64,000 nt of DNA from NCBI GenBank assembly GCA_023417655.1, contig JAEZFD010000014.1:62001-126000 (forward strand), given 5' to 3'. This DNA comes from Planctomycetota bacterium (GTDB taxonomy: Bacteria > Planctomycetota > Planctomycetia > Planctomycetales > Planctomycetaceae). The notes beneath the pieces are model-generated. The model searched no databases. It saw only the letters and a program-made list of their open reading frames with translations, and was not told where the DNA came from. A program made the translations under genes and the position numbers. This document shows positions 16,288-23,497 of this stretch, piece by piece; within the stretch, counting starts at the first letter, position 1, and each line of letters opens with the position of its first letter.

Positions 16288-16935
16288 CTAGATTTTACCT
16301 TGGATGAGTTTCCACCCACGGAACATGTATTCCACTCCGGAATACACGGTGACGACGACCATCGCCCACAACAGGATGTCCCGCGCCATGAGGAACGCAC
16401 CGGCACTATCGCCGACTTGCTGCATGAACCAGGGACTCAGTGACAATAGTGCGAATGGAATCACGCTCGACTGCAGCAGCATCTTCATTTTCCCGCTCCA
16501 CTTGGCCGAGAAGTCGACCCCATGTCCTTCCAGAACCGAGCGAAGGGCAGTGATCAGCATCTCGCGAGCGATGACCGTGAAGGTCATCCAGTCGGTCACG
16601 CCACTTGCCGGGATCGCCGTCAAAAAGATCATCGTTCCACCGATGATGATCTTGTCGACGAATGGATCCATAATCCGGCCGAGCGGAGTGATCTGATTCC
16701 ATTTGCGTGCCAGGTAACCATCGACGAAGTCAGTCGCCACGGCTACGACGAACAGGCAGGCCGTGATCAGCCAGGCTGTCTGCAGGCTGATCATGATCAG
16801 AATCACAAACGTCAGGATCAGTCGTGACAGTGTGATCAGATTAGGAATGTTCCACGTCTGCGGGACCGTCAATTCAGGGGCAATCCCTGTCGGAGCGGCT
16901 TCCACAATCACGCGCGGTGTCTTGGAGTCTTCCAT
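16288..16935 (-). CDS. pgsA: CDP-diacylglycerol-glycerol-3-phosphate 3-phosphatidyltransferase
   Basis: The protein has 215 residues from ATG 16935. It transfers the phosphatidyl group from CDP-diacylglycerol to glycerol 3-phosphate, the committed step to phosphatidylglycerol and cardiolipin, at the inner membrane. The CDP-alcohol phosphotransferase signature is complete: D69-x2-D72-G73-x2-A76-R77-x8-G86-x3-D90-x3-D94. About five to six hydrophobic segments follow the ~25-residue leader. Other family members (phosphatidylserine synthase, cardiolipin synthase) share this motif; the size and the phrase 'NIPNLITLSRLILTF' favour PgsA. It lies 62 bp downstream of rimO and is probably co-transcribed with it. 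Confidence 0.88.
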   Translation of the reverse strand: MEDSKTPRVIVEAAPTGIAPELTVPQTWNIPNLITLSRLILTFVILIMISLQTAWLITACLFVVAVATDFVDGYLARKWNQITPLGRIMDPFVDKIIIGGTMIFLTAIPASGVTDWMTFTVIAREMLITALRSVLEGHGVDFSAKWSGKMKMLLQSSVIPFALLSLSPWFMQQVGDSAGAFLMARDILLWAMVVVTVYSGVEYMFRGWKLIQGKI

Positions 16936-16997
16936 CAGATTCAGCGATTCGAAAGAGGAATGTTTCCGGTCAGGCGATGCGTCCTGCCTGACTGCGA

Positions 16998-18413
16998 TTA
17001 CTCTTCGTCGTCTGATCCATCAGAGACAACGGCAATCAGATCATACTCCTGTGAATCCACGATCGTGACCGGAATCAGCTGGCCGGGCTCGAGCCCTTCA
17101 CCCTGCACAAGCACGGTCCCGTCAATCTCAGGAGCGTCCGCAAACGTTCGTCCGACGAAGACACCTTCTTCATCCGAAGGACCATCGATGATACAGTCGA
17201 GTTCATAGTCGACCATCCGCCGACCCCAGTCGAAGGCGATCTCCTGCTGGACTTCCATCAGGGCATCGCGTCGCTCGAGCTTCACTTCTTCAGGCAGATG
17301 ATCTGGCAGCTTCACAGCAGGTGTGCCCGGCTCCAGCGAGTATGGGAAGACACCCATTCTCTCGAATCGGGTTTCTTCAACAAAGTCGCTCAGTTCCTGG
17401 AACTGTTCCTGTGTTTCGCCGGGGAAGCCCACAACGAACGTCGTTCGCAGCACCAGATTCGGAACGCGGTCCCGGAGCTTCGTCACGAGTTCAACTGTCT
17501 TCTCACGATTCACGCGACGCTGCATCCGCTTGAGCATCGTGCTGTTGATGTGCTGCAGCGGCATGTCGAGGTACGGCAGGATGCGGCGTGCCCCGGCGAT
17601 GGTATCGATCAACTCATCGGTGAAGTTGACCGGGTACAGGTACATCAACCGAATCCAGTCGATGCCGTCGACCTGATCAAGCTGTCGGAGGAGTTCGGCC
17701 AACCGGACTTCGCCGTAGTAATCCATTCCGTAGTACGTGGTGTCCTGAGCCACCAGAATCAGCTCTCGCACGCCGTCATTCACGAGTTCGCGGGCTTCTT
17801 CGAGAACCATTTCAATCGGCTTTGTGACGTGCTTGCCACGCATCTTCGGAATCGAGCAGAACGTACAGGTCCGGTCGCAGCCTTCCGAAATCTTCAAGTA
17901 GGCATAGTGTCCCGGTGTAATTCGGAGTCGTGCCCGATCGTCGAGAGCGCGGACGGCTGCAGGACGGAAGAGTTCCCGCTGCTCTCGGACTCCGCCCACG
18001 AGGCGCTGGGCTACCTGAGTGATTTCATCCCGCCCGAAAACGCCGACAATGTGGTCGATGTCAGGCATCTCTTCGAGAAGACTGCCGCCGACACGCTCCG
18101 GCAGACAGCCGGCGACGATCACGCCCTTGGTGCGGCCTTGCTTCTTCAGGTCCAGCATTTCCTGAATGACGGCCTTGGACTCTTTCCGGGATTCATCGAT
18201 GAACCCGCAAGTGTTCACAATGACGAAGTCTGCATCTTCCGGCTGTGAAACCAGTGTGTAGCCGTCCATTGCGAGATTGCCGAGCATCTTCTCGCTGTCG
18301 ACGAGGTTCTTCGGGCAACCGAGGCTGATGAACGCATACGTTCCCTTGGCGCCGTCACCCCGTTGAATGACTTGAAGTGGAGGGGATTCGCCGAGAATTG
18401 GAAGCTGTTGCAT
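16998..18413 (-). CDS. rimO: Ribosomal protein S12 methylthiotransferase
   Basis: The protein has 471 residues from ATG 18413. RimO adds a methylthio group to the conserved aspartate (Asp89 in E. coli) of ribosomal protein S12, using two 4Fe-4S clusters and SAM. The N-terminal UPF0004 domain shows 'AFISLGCPKNLVDSE' and 'IVNTCGFIDESRKES', with 'GCLPERVG' as the third cluster cysteine. The radical SAM motif is 'CDRTCTFC', CxxxCxxC. 'VGFPGETQEQF' follows, and a TRAM domain closes the protein (last ~65 residues). Cysteine pattern and 'SLGCPKN' separate it from the tRNA-modifying MiaB. An acidic end follows the TRAM domain. No clear Shine-Dalgarno is visible. Probably the first gene of an operon with pgsA. 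Confidence 0.93.
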   Translation of the reverse strand: MQQLPILGESPPLQVIQRGDGAKGTYAFISLGCPKNLVDSEKMLGNLAMDGYTLVSQPEDADFVIVNTCGFIDESRKESKAVIQEMLDLKKQGRTKGVIVAGCLPERVGGSLLEEMPDIDHIVGVFGRDEITQVAQRLVGGVREQRELFRPAAVRALDDRARLRITPGHYAYLKISEGCDRTCTFCSIPKMRGKHVTKPIEMVLEEARELVNDGVRELILVAQDTTYYGMDYYGEVRLAELLRQLDQVDGIDWIRLMYLYPVNFTDELIDTIAGARRILPYLDMPLQHINSTMLKRMQRRVNREKTVELVTKLRDRVPNLVLRTTFVVGFPGETQEQFQELSDFVEETRFERMGVFPYSLEPGTPAVKLPDHLPEEVKLERRDALMEVQQEIAFDWGRRMVDYELDCIIDGPSDEEGVFVGRTFADAPEIDGTVLVQGEGLEPGQLIPVTIVDSQEYDLIAVVSDGSDDEE

Positions 18414-18921
18414 AGTGAACGTAATTGGATAGCCGCGACTCGTTCGCGTGACTTTTTGAGGGGAACGCGCTCAGCCGGCGGCGTTTCGTTGTTCGAAACT
18501 CGTGCGTTGCGAGCACTTGGGAGAGCCGTCTGCTCTCACCCCACCCTCTGAGGAGCAAAAATCGAATTCGTGATCATATCCCGGGGAGGACCCCATTTCG
18601 AGACTGTGATCCCGTTTTTCCCGCCTGCCCGCTCGCGTTTTCCTGCCCCGGGGCGGAATTAGGCCGATTTCTCCCAGGCGAAGACCGGGTCTCTCTACCC
18701 AGTCCATAAAATCGGATCACTCTATCAGCTGTCTCTGAAGGCTTGACCGCTTCACGTCCTGCAATTCATGCTGGGGGAACGCGACGGAGTTGCATCTGTC
18801 CGACTGTCGCGGTTTTCCGACAATCGTCGCCCCAGTTGATGGGCTCCGTCATTGTGCTGGAATTCGAAGTCGTCATCTGACGCTCTGTATTTAGAGTGGC
18901 GTTCATCAAGGATTCAGGTTC
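18414..18921. other. Divergent intergenic region between rimO and the kinase-PP2C gene
   Basis: This 508-bp stretch must contain the promoters of rimO (leftward) and of the kinase-phosphatase gene (rightward). No convincing protein frame fits: reading frames on either strand have no Shine-Dalgarno and no family resemblance. A short dyad, AGACC-G-GGTCT, lies near 18684. I see no tRNA and no terminator. Confidence 0.5.
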
Positions 18922-20193
18922 GTGGAAGAAGCGAAAGACACAGCTCGGGCTCTCGTCAAAATCGGCTACGACGGCACCGTACACAAGTGGTTTCGCCACA
19001 AGAACGCCCGTGAACGCTTCGAAAACGAACTGCGTGTACTTCAGTATCTCGAAGAGAAAGGCTGCGACTTCGTTCCGCGCGTCCTCGGGTATGATGCCGA
19101 TAAGCTGGAACTGGTCACAACCAACTGCGGTGCCCGCGTCGACCGGATGGACGATGAAAAACTGAAGTCACTGTTTGCTGAGCTAGAGACCTACGGGGTC
19201 CGCCACGATGACCCATTTCTGCGAAATGTGACCTATCGCTCGAAAGATGGCCGCTTCTGTCTGATCGATTTTGAGTTCGCCACGATCCTCGATGACTCAG
19301 TGGATGCTCCTCCTCCTCCGCCAAAGCTCGAAGGGCCGATCAACGCCGATGAATTCATGGAGCCGGAGCCGACCCCGGAAATCAAACAGATTAAATGGTC
19401 CGGGTTTCGTGATGCCGGGAAGGTTCGTCCCAATAACGAGGACGAATTCCTGGGGATCGCTTTCAGCCGACAGGAATTTGTCTACCTCGCTGCCAACGGC
19501 ATGGTCCCTGTTAATGGGTTTGACTATGTCTTTGCGGTCAGCGATGGGATGGGGGGAGAACGCTCCGGCGAGTTCGCCAGCAAGTTCGCGGTCGACAATA
19601 TCACTCGCCTGATGCCTCAGCGTTTTCACCTGAACGTCAAAAACCAAAGTGCTGGTGTCCGGGAGTGTATTCGCGAAATGTTTCTCGGAATTCACCGCCA
19701 GTTGACGGTGCTGGGAAACAGCTATGAGGAAGGTCGTAACATGGGGGCGACTCTCAGTCTCGTCTGGTTTATTCAGGACCGGTTCTACTTTGGGCACATC
19801 GGAGACAGCCGGATCTACCTTCTTCGTCGGGGAGGCGGACTCGAGCAGATCTCGCACGATCACTCGCACTGCGGGTGGTTACGTCGAAAAGGGGAATTGA
19901 ACGAACGTCAGCACCGATCGCATCCTCGTAAGAATGTTCTTTCGCAGGCACTGGGGTCGGGTAATCAGTTCGTAAATCCTCAGATTGGGGAACTCCAGCT
20001 CATCCCGGGGGATCGATTGCTGCTCTGCACTGACGGAGTAATTGAAGGGCTCTGGGATCACGCTCTCGAAGATCTCGTTCGCTTCCCGCCCAATGAACTG
20101 GTCGGAGATCCTCCTGCGAAGCGAATCGTCCAGCGAGCGGTTGCTGCTGATGGCCGTGACAACGCCACCGCTGTCGTGATTGAGCTCTCCTGA
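18922..20193 (+). CDS. Fusion of a minimal protein-kinase-like domain and a PP2C phosphatase
   Basis: The protein has 423 residues from GTG 18922, the only start in frame after a TAG at 18892; AAGGA lies 9 nt upstream. Residues 10-125 form a very small kinase-like lobe: candidate beta-3 lysine Lys22 ('VHKWF'), helix-C glutamate Glu36, catalytic loop His95-x-Asp97-x4-Asn102, and metal motif Asp116-Phe-Glu. Residues ~165-423 are a PPM/PP2C phosphatase with 'RPNNEDEF', 'VSDGMGGERSGEFAS' (Asp208), 'GATLSLV', 'GHIGDSRIYLL', 'LLLCTDGV' and 'DNATAVVIE'. All metal-binding aspartates are present. It could phosphorylate and dephosphorylate the same target. A strong terminator follows at 20225, so it is probably transcribed alone. 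Kinase activity is inferred from conserved residues. Confidence 0.75.
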   Translation: MEEAKDTARALVKIGYDGTVHKWFRHKNARERFENELRVLQYLEEKGCDFVPRVLGYDADKLELVTTNCGARVDRMDDEKLKSLFAELETYGVRHDDPFLRNVTYRSKDGRFCLIDFEFATILDDSVDAPPPPPKLEGPINADEFMEPEPTPEIKQIKWSGFRDAGKVRPNNEDEFLGIAFSRQEFVYLAANGMVPVNGFDYVFAVSDGMGGERSGEFASKFAVDNITRLMPQRFHLNVKNQSAGVRECIREMFLGIHRQLTVLGNSYEEGRNMGATLSLVWFIQDRFYFGHIGDSRIYLLRRGGGLEQISHDHSHCGWLRRKGELNERQHRSHPRKNVLSQALGSGNQFVNPQIGELQLIPGDRLLLCTDGVIEGLWDHALEDLVRFPPNELVGDPPAKRIVQRAVAADGRDNATAVVIELS

Positions 20194-20224
20194 GCCTCTC
20201 ATTCATTTGTCTCGAATGAACCGC

Positions 20225-20254
20225 AAGACCGACATCCCGTCGGTCTTCTTTTTT
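20225..20254 (+). terminator. Intrinsic terminator after the kinase-PP2C gene
   Basis: Perfect 9-bp stem AAGACCGAC/GTCGGTCTT with a 5-nt loop, followed by a T-rich run (CTTTTTTT type). It lies 31 bp after the stop codon. Confidence 0.88.
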
Positions 20255-20332
20255 GCGAGTGATGGCACGTCGCCTTGGAGCGATGGTCTTGCCTCTGCCC
20301 AGGACTGGTCTCAGGACCGACTGCCTACTTAG

Positions 20333-20347
20333 TGGGAATGCGTCCCA
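20333..20347. promoter_or_regulatory. TGGG-N7-CCCA dyad 1
   Basis: TGGG-AATGCGT-CCCA inside AGTGGGA...TCCCACT, with outer CTACT/AGTAG arms. First of four identical-spacing dyads upstream of mraZ. Confidence 0.45.
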
Positions 20348-20452
20348 CTCAGTAGATCCATCTCGTGTCTTCGAGGTGATTCACGTCGCTTCATGTGCCA
20401 TTCGGTGCGACCGCTACACATTGCATCCGATGGGATCGTATTCCCGATGGTG

Positions 20453-20467
20453 TGGGTCCGTTTCCCA
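20453..20467. promoter_or_regulatory. TGGG-N7-CCCA dyad 2
   Basis: TGGG-TCCGTTT-CCCA, extended to GTGGG...CCCAC. A related TGGG-N8-CCCG site lies just upstream at 20431-20446. Confidence 0.45.
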
Positions 20468-20651
20468 CGACTCGCTGGTGAGTGCGGTGAGCCGCAAACC
20501 CAGCATATTTACAGGGAATGACGCGTTTCCTGCGGTAAACACTTCAACTGTGCGGAGGTGTGCGCCTGCGCTGAAAGAACTTTCGACAAAGTCGTCAGAA
20601 TTCCTTCAAACGAATTGACCCTGTCTGATTGCTCAGTAATATCCATCGATG

Positions 20652-20666
20652 TGGGAACAACGCCCA
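20652..20666. promoter_or_regulatory. TGGG-N7-CCCA dyad 3
   Basis: TGGG-AACAACG-CCCA, 87 bp before the mraZ start codon. Confidence 0.45.
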
Positions 20667-20678
20667 TAACGCTCTTTT

Positions 20679-20695
20679 GAAAGTGATTGAAAGTG
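20679..20695 (+). promoter_or_regulatory. Putative MraZ boxes (10-bp direct repeat)
   Basis: GAAAGTG occurs at 20679-20685 and again at 20689-20695, one DNA helical turn apart. MraZ from other bacteria binds direct repeats with this period and an AAAGTG- or GTGG-type core. Position is 57-74 bp before the mraZ start, suitable for autorepression. Confidence 0.55.
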
Positions 20696-20708
20696 GGAAA
20701 CGAACCCA
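20694..20708. promoter_or_regulatory. TGGG-N7-CCCA dyad 4
   Basis: TGGG-AAACGAA-CCCA, overlapping the second AAAGTG box by two bases. Confidence 0.45.
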
Positions 20709-20752
20709 ATAGACTGTAACAATCTATCAGGTTCTAACCGTTTAGCAGTCCC

Positions 20753-21241
20753 ATGCCCGAAGCTCCTCAATCATTTCTGACGGGTGAGTTTCGGCGGGCT
20801 CTTGATGAACGATTTCGCTTAACTCTCCCCACCGAATTTTCGGAGGGAGTGACTGACAGCGCTGGTGAGACCATCCTGGCGAAGGAACGTTATGGATGCC
20901 TCAGCCTGTGGAAAGCAGGCGACTGGCGGCAGCGGATGAATGACGGTGTGTCATTGATTCGCGAGAAGATCCGCGCCGGACGCATGGAACAGAGATGGAC
21001 CGACGTCCAACGACTCGGGCGGCTTCTTTCAACCCGGTCAGCTAATGTCAGCCTTGCGAATCGCTCACGCCTCTTGATTCCCGAAGGATTCCGAGAATTT
21101 CTCGACGTCCCCAAGGGAGGTGAGGTGGTTGTTGTCGGCGCAGTGATTTGCGTCGAAATCTGGCAGCCAAAAGCCTGGATGGATCATCTCAAATCTGACA
21201 TGCCTGAGTTCGGAGAACTCTTCCGGCAGTTGTCAGGTTGA
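20753..21241 (+). CDS. mraZ: MraZ family transcriptional regulator, orphan
   Basis: The protein has 162 residues from ATG 20753. MraZ has two AbrB-like swapped-hairpin halves that assemble into a ring and bind DNA repeats upstream of the cell-division (dcw) cluster. Half one is clear: 'FLTGEFRRALDERFRLTLP' has the DxxxR motif. Half two has 'ANRSRLLIPEGFREFLDV', where the usual Asp of DxxxR is Ala and the glycine is Ser. The 'EIWQPKAW' phrase near the end matches the family 'W....W'. In most bacteria mraZ is followed by rsmH and ftsL; here none is present, and the next gene is an NlpC/P60 hydrolase 575 bp away. Planctomycetes generally lack FtsZ. No Shine-Dalgarno is evident. Confidence 0.85.
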   Translation: MPEAPQSFLTGEFRRALDERFRLTLPTEFSEGVTDSAGETILAKERYGCLSLWKAGDWRQRMNDGVSLIREKIRAGRMEQRWTDVQRLGRLLSTRSANVSLANRSRLLIPEGFREFLDVPKGGEVVVVGAVICVEIWQPKAWMDHLKSDMPEFGELFRQLSG

Positions 21242-21259
21242 TGCAGTTGTCAGATTGAT
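21226..21259. repeat. 17-bp tandem duplication across the mraZ stop codon
   Basis: GCAGTTGTCAGGTTGAT (21226-21242) is followed at once by a copy with one G-to-A change (21243-21259). The first copy contains the mraZ TGA. Confidence 0.85.
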
Positions 21260-21284
21260 CCGATCTGGCAAATCTGAACTGCAT
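21241..21284 (+). promoter_or_regulatory. Nested hairpin at the mraZ 3' end
   Basis: ATGCAGTT (21241-21248) pairs with AACTGCAT (21277-21284), and CAGATT (21251-21256) with AATCTG (21271-21276). There is no T-run, so it is not a typical intrinsic terminator; it may stabilise the 3' end or act with Rho. Confidence 0.5.
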
Positions 21285-21815
21285 GAATACGGTATGAACA
21301 CGGTTCACATGAGCACGGCTCAACGAATGACGTGGACAATGGTCTTCATGGAGGAAGACGGAATCACGGCGGAAATGACATGACGGAGCTGTGTCACCCC
21401 GGGATCGCAGATCAGGAACGGTTTGGAACCAGTTCAACCTGATCTCTGCCACGAAATCGCTGACCCCGTCAGGAACCGAACCTGCCCGATCTGCGCCGGC
21501 AAGACCATGGATGTTGATTCTTCGCCAGCAAGACCGGGATCGTTCCCCACATTCGGACTCAGAACCATGTCCGGCGGTTGAGAGAGAGACTCACTCAACA
21601 CTCTCCGAGCCCCACACACACTCGGATACCAGGGATGGAAATCGGCAAGGAAGCCACTTTCTCGATATCGCCGGGCATGTTTTCAGTTGGTCCATATTTC
21701 AATCACATCTCGCGTGAATGCACTGCATGCACGCTGCTTTTTCCGGCACCGCCCATTCTGCGAGCTACGATTTCATTGTCCTCGCCGAAAGACTCTCTTT
21801 GTCCGGAACTTTCCT
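21285..21815. other. Intergenic stretch between mraZ and the NlpC/P60 gene
   Basis: After the hairpin at the mraZ 3' end no protein frame, RNA gene or clear repeat is supported in this ~530-bp stretch. It must include the promoter of the NlpC/P60 gene unless that gene is read through from mraZ. Confidence 0.5.
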
Positions 21816-22697
21816 ATGTCGCTGCGGACTTTTGTATCGCCCATTCTGCGCCGCTTTGGATTTGCGCTGATTCCCCTCGCCGTCCTGTCGGTTGCTCATC
21901 ATTCCGTTCCGGCCCAGGAAGCAGAGACCGGGCGATATCACACCCCTTACCGAATTGAATACTCGACTCCCCGCGAGGAGTTGATTCGTGACCTGCTCGA
22001 AACGGAGCGAGGGAGTTTCGAACGGGAAGCTGAAATTCCCCATTCGGAATGGTACTCCCGCCGAGTTCGCGAACGCTGGGGAGCCTGGGGTCCAGTCGCG
22101 CGGAAGTACCCGCCGTTCCATGGACTGGAGACGTGGTCGACCCAGATGCTGCGTGAACGCGTCGTGGCTGTCGCAACCCGTTATCTAGGTTATGGCTATC
22201 AGCACCACCACATCCCCAACTGGTCCCCGTCGTCAGAGTGGCCATGGCTGGAAACATGTGTCGGCCACAATGGACGCGGCGTCGATTGCAGCAACTTCAC
22301 TGGGTTTGTCTACAATCAGGGGTTCGGACTCTGGTTTGGAACCGAAGTCGTCCATCAATCCGAGTCGGAACACGCACTGGGACCCGGTCCTGAGCGGCGA
22401 ACTCCGGTCGAACGCATCGAACTGGCTGCGAATTATGCTGACCGCATCGCGCAGCTGCGGACCGGCGACCTGCTTTTCATTCGCAGTGACCGCGGGAACA
22501 TCAGTCACGTCGTGATCTGGGTCGGAGCGATCGGACAATCCGAGGACCAGACTCCACTCATCATCGACAGTCACGGAGCAGGGGTGAAAGACAGCAAGGG
22601 CGAGGTCATTCCCTGCGGAGTTCACATTCGACCGTTTCGGGAAAACTCCTGGTACAATCGCAGCGCCAGCCATGCTCTGAGAGTCTTCCGGGATTGA
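21816..22697 (+). CDS. Exported NlpC/P60-family cell-wall hydrolase
   Basis: The protein has 293 residues from ATG 21816, which begins a good signal peptide ('MSLRTFVSPILRRFGF', then a hydrophobic core and 'VPAQEAE'). A longer frame from 21687 lacks any signal. The NlpC/P60 triad is visible: nucleophile Cys158 in 'GVDCSNFTGFVYN', His231 in 'ISHVVIWVG', and a possible third residue His253 in 'DSHGAG'. The family cleaves amide bonds in peptidoglycan stem peptides. The long helical region before the domain (~40-120) has no known module. It follows mraZ on the same strand, which hints at envelope-related function for both. Planctomycetes do have peptidoglycan. Transcription ends at a hairpin at 22750. 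Confidence 0.8.
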   Translation: MSLRTFVSPILRRFGFALIPLAVLSVAHHSVPAQEAETGRYHTPYRIEYSTPREELIRDLLETERGSFEREAEIPHSEWYSRRVRERWGAWGPVARKYPPFHGLETWSTQMLRERVVAVATRYLGYGYQHHHIPNWSPSSEWPWLETCVGHNGRGVDCSNFTGFVYNQGFGLWFGTEVVHQSESEHALGPGPERRTPVERIELAANYADRIAQLRTGDLLFIRSDRGNISHVVIWVGAIGQSEDQTPLIIDSHGAGVKDSKGEVIPCGVHIRPFRENSWYNRSASHALRVFRD

Positions 22698-22749
22698 AGC
22701 AAAATTCTTCAACTTGAAGTGAGATTCTTCGCGAATCCGATTCAATGAA

Positions 22750-22787
22750 AGGAGGCCATCTCTCTGCATTCAGAGGGACGGCCTTCT
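22750..22787. terminator. Imperfect hairpin between convergent genes
   Basis: AGGAGGCC pairs with GGCCTTCT (one G-T wobble), with an inner CTCT/AGAG pair. It lies between the convergent NlpC/P60 gene and the Pro-rich secreted gene, and could end both transcripts. Confidence 0.5.
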
Positions 22788-22828
22788 GCATTTCAGTTAC
22801 GCTCTGGGGGCGTACTTCGCGGCAGTTC

Positions 22829-23497
22829 CTACCAGATGATGTTCACGTTATGGCTGGCCGGGCCAGGGGAATACCACGGCCGACGATAGCTATAGAACGG
22901 ATACCGTTCATGGTCGCCAGGGTATGGCGAATAAGAGATTGGAGCAACCGGCTGCCCGGTGATGGAGAAGGTGTTGTACTGGGACTGCGAGACCGGATAT
23001 GTCCCCAGTGATGGCTGATAGAGATATGGCGATCCATTGTACTCGTACGGCATCGCATTCATCGGCTGAGGAACGACCGAAGAAACCGGCTGACTGGGCC
23101 ATTCCTGAATCGGCAGGGACTGGATCGGGAAGGCCGTTGCAGGCATTGATGGAGTGCTCACCGACGGAGCAGACAGCATGGGGGTCTGCGCTGCCGGGGA
23201 TGTCGAATTCTGTGGGACCGGGGGAAGACTGGGCTGCGATGACTGTGAGTGCGATTGGAGTGTCCCTGGCGATTCCGGAATCGGTGCGCCCGGTCCCTGA
23301 GTTGGCCCCTGAAGTGATCCCTGATTTTGGCCCTGCATTTGGCTGGGGACGTTCAGGTAGGGGCTCCCCAAACCCGGAGCCGGTGGGGGAGGAACCAGCG
23401 GTTCCGAAGCAGACAGGGTTCCCATCGACAATGACGATGATAATGACAGTGCAGAACAGAACAGAATCGTTCGCGCCGAAGCGTTGTGTTTGAACAT
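22829..23497 (-). CDS. Secreted Pro/Gln/Ser-rich protein of unknown function
   Basis: The protein has 222 residues from ATG 23497, chosen because GAGGAG lies 7 nt upstream; the frame extends back to 23680 without a signal. Residues 1-~32 are a signal peptide ('MFKHNASARTILFCSAL' with 'SASEP' at the cut). The mature protein is mostly low-complexity: 'LVPPPPAPG', repeated Gln-Gly and Ser-Gln pairs, many prolines. Its last ~75 residues are Tyr-rich ('YEYNGSPYLYQPSLGTYP', 'YSPYPGDHERYPFYSYRRPWY'). No domain is recognised. Similar secreted Tyr/Pro-rich proteins are common in planctomycetes. The gene is divergent from the next secreted Tyr-rich gene at 24032, sharing a promoter region with a dyad. 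Confidence 0.6.
   Translation of the reverse strand: MFKHNASARTILFCSALSLSSSLSMGTLSASEPLVPPPPAPGLGSPYLNVPSQMQGQNQGSLQGPTQGPGAPIPESPGTLQSHSQSSQPSLPPVPQNSTSPAAQTPMLSAPSVSTPSMPATAFPIQSLPIQEWPSQPVSSVVPQPMNAMPYEYNGSPYLYQPSLGTYPVSQSQYNTFSITGQPVAPISYSPYPGDHERYPFYSYRRPWYSPGPASHNVNIIW

Larger units (their letters stand above)
20194..20752. promoter_or_regulatory. Long regulatory region upstream of mraZ
   Basis: This 559-bp region holds no protein frame I can support. After the terminator at 20225 it carries four exact TGGG-N7-CCCA dyads starting at 20333, 20453, 20652 and 20694. A near match, TGGG-N8-CCCG, starts at 20431. Two AAAGTG boxes spaced by exactly 10 bp lie at 20679-20695. The first dyad sits in a larger hairpin (20325-20355) whose arms also include CTACT and AGTAG. 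It drives mraZ at 20753. Confidence 0.5.

Noticed and set aside
17298..18248. Plus-strand open frame of 316 codons
   Set aside because: Antisense shadow of rimO; no domain, no start signal.
21391..21717. Plus-strand frame between mraZ and the NlpC/P60 gene
   Set aside because: Composition is Arg/Ser/Pro-rich noise, with no ribosome site or signal, and its end has no relation to neighbours.
20753..23000. A full dcw cell-division cluster after mraZ
   Set aside because: No rsmH, ftsL, ftsI or mur gene follows; the next genes are an NlpC/P60 hydrolase and a convergent Pro-rich protein.
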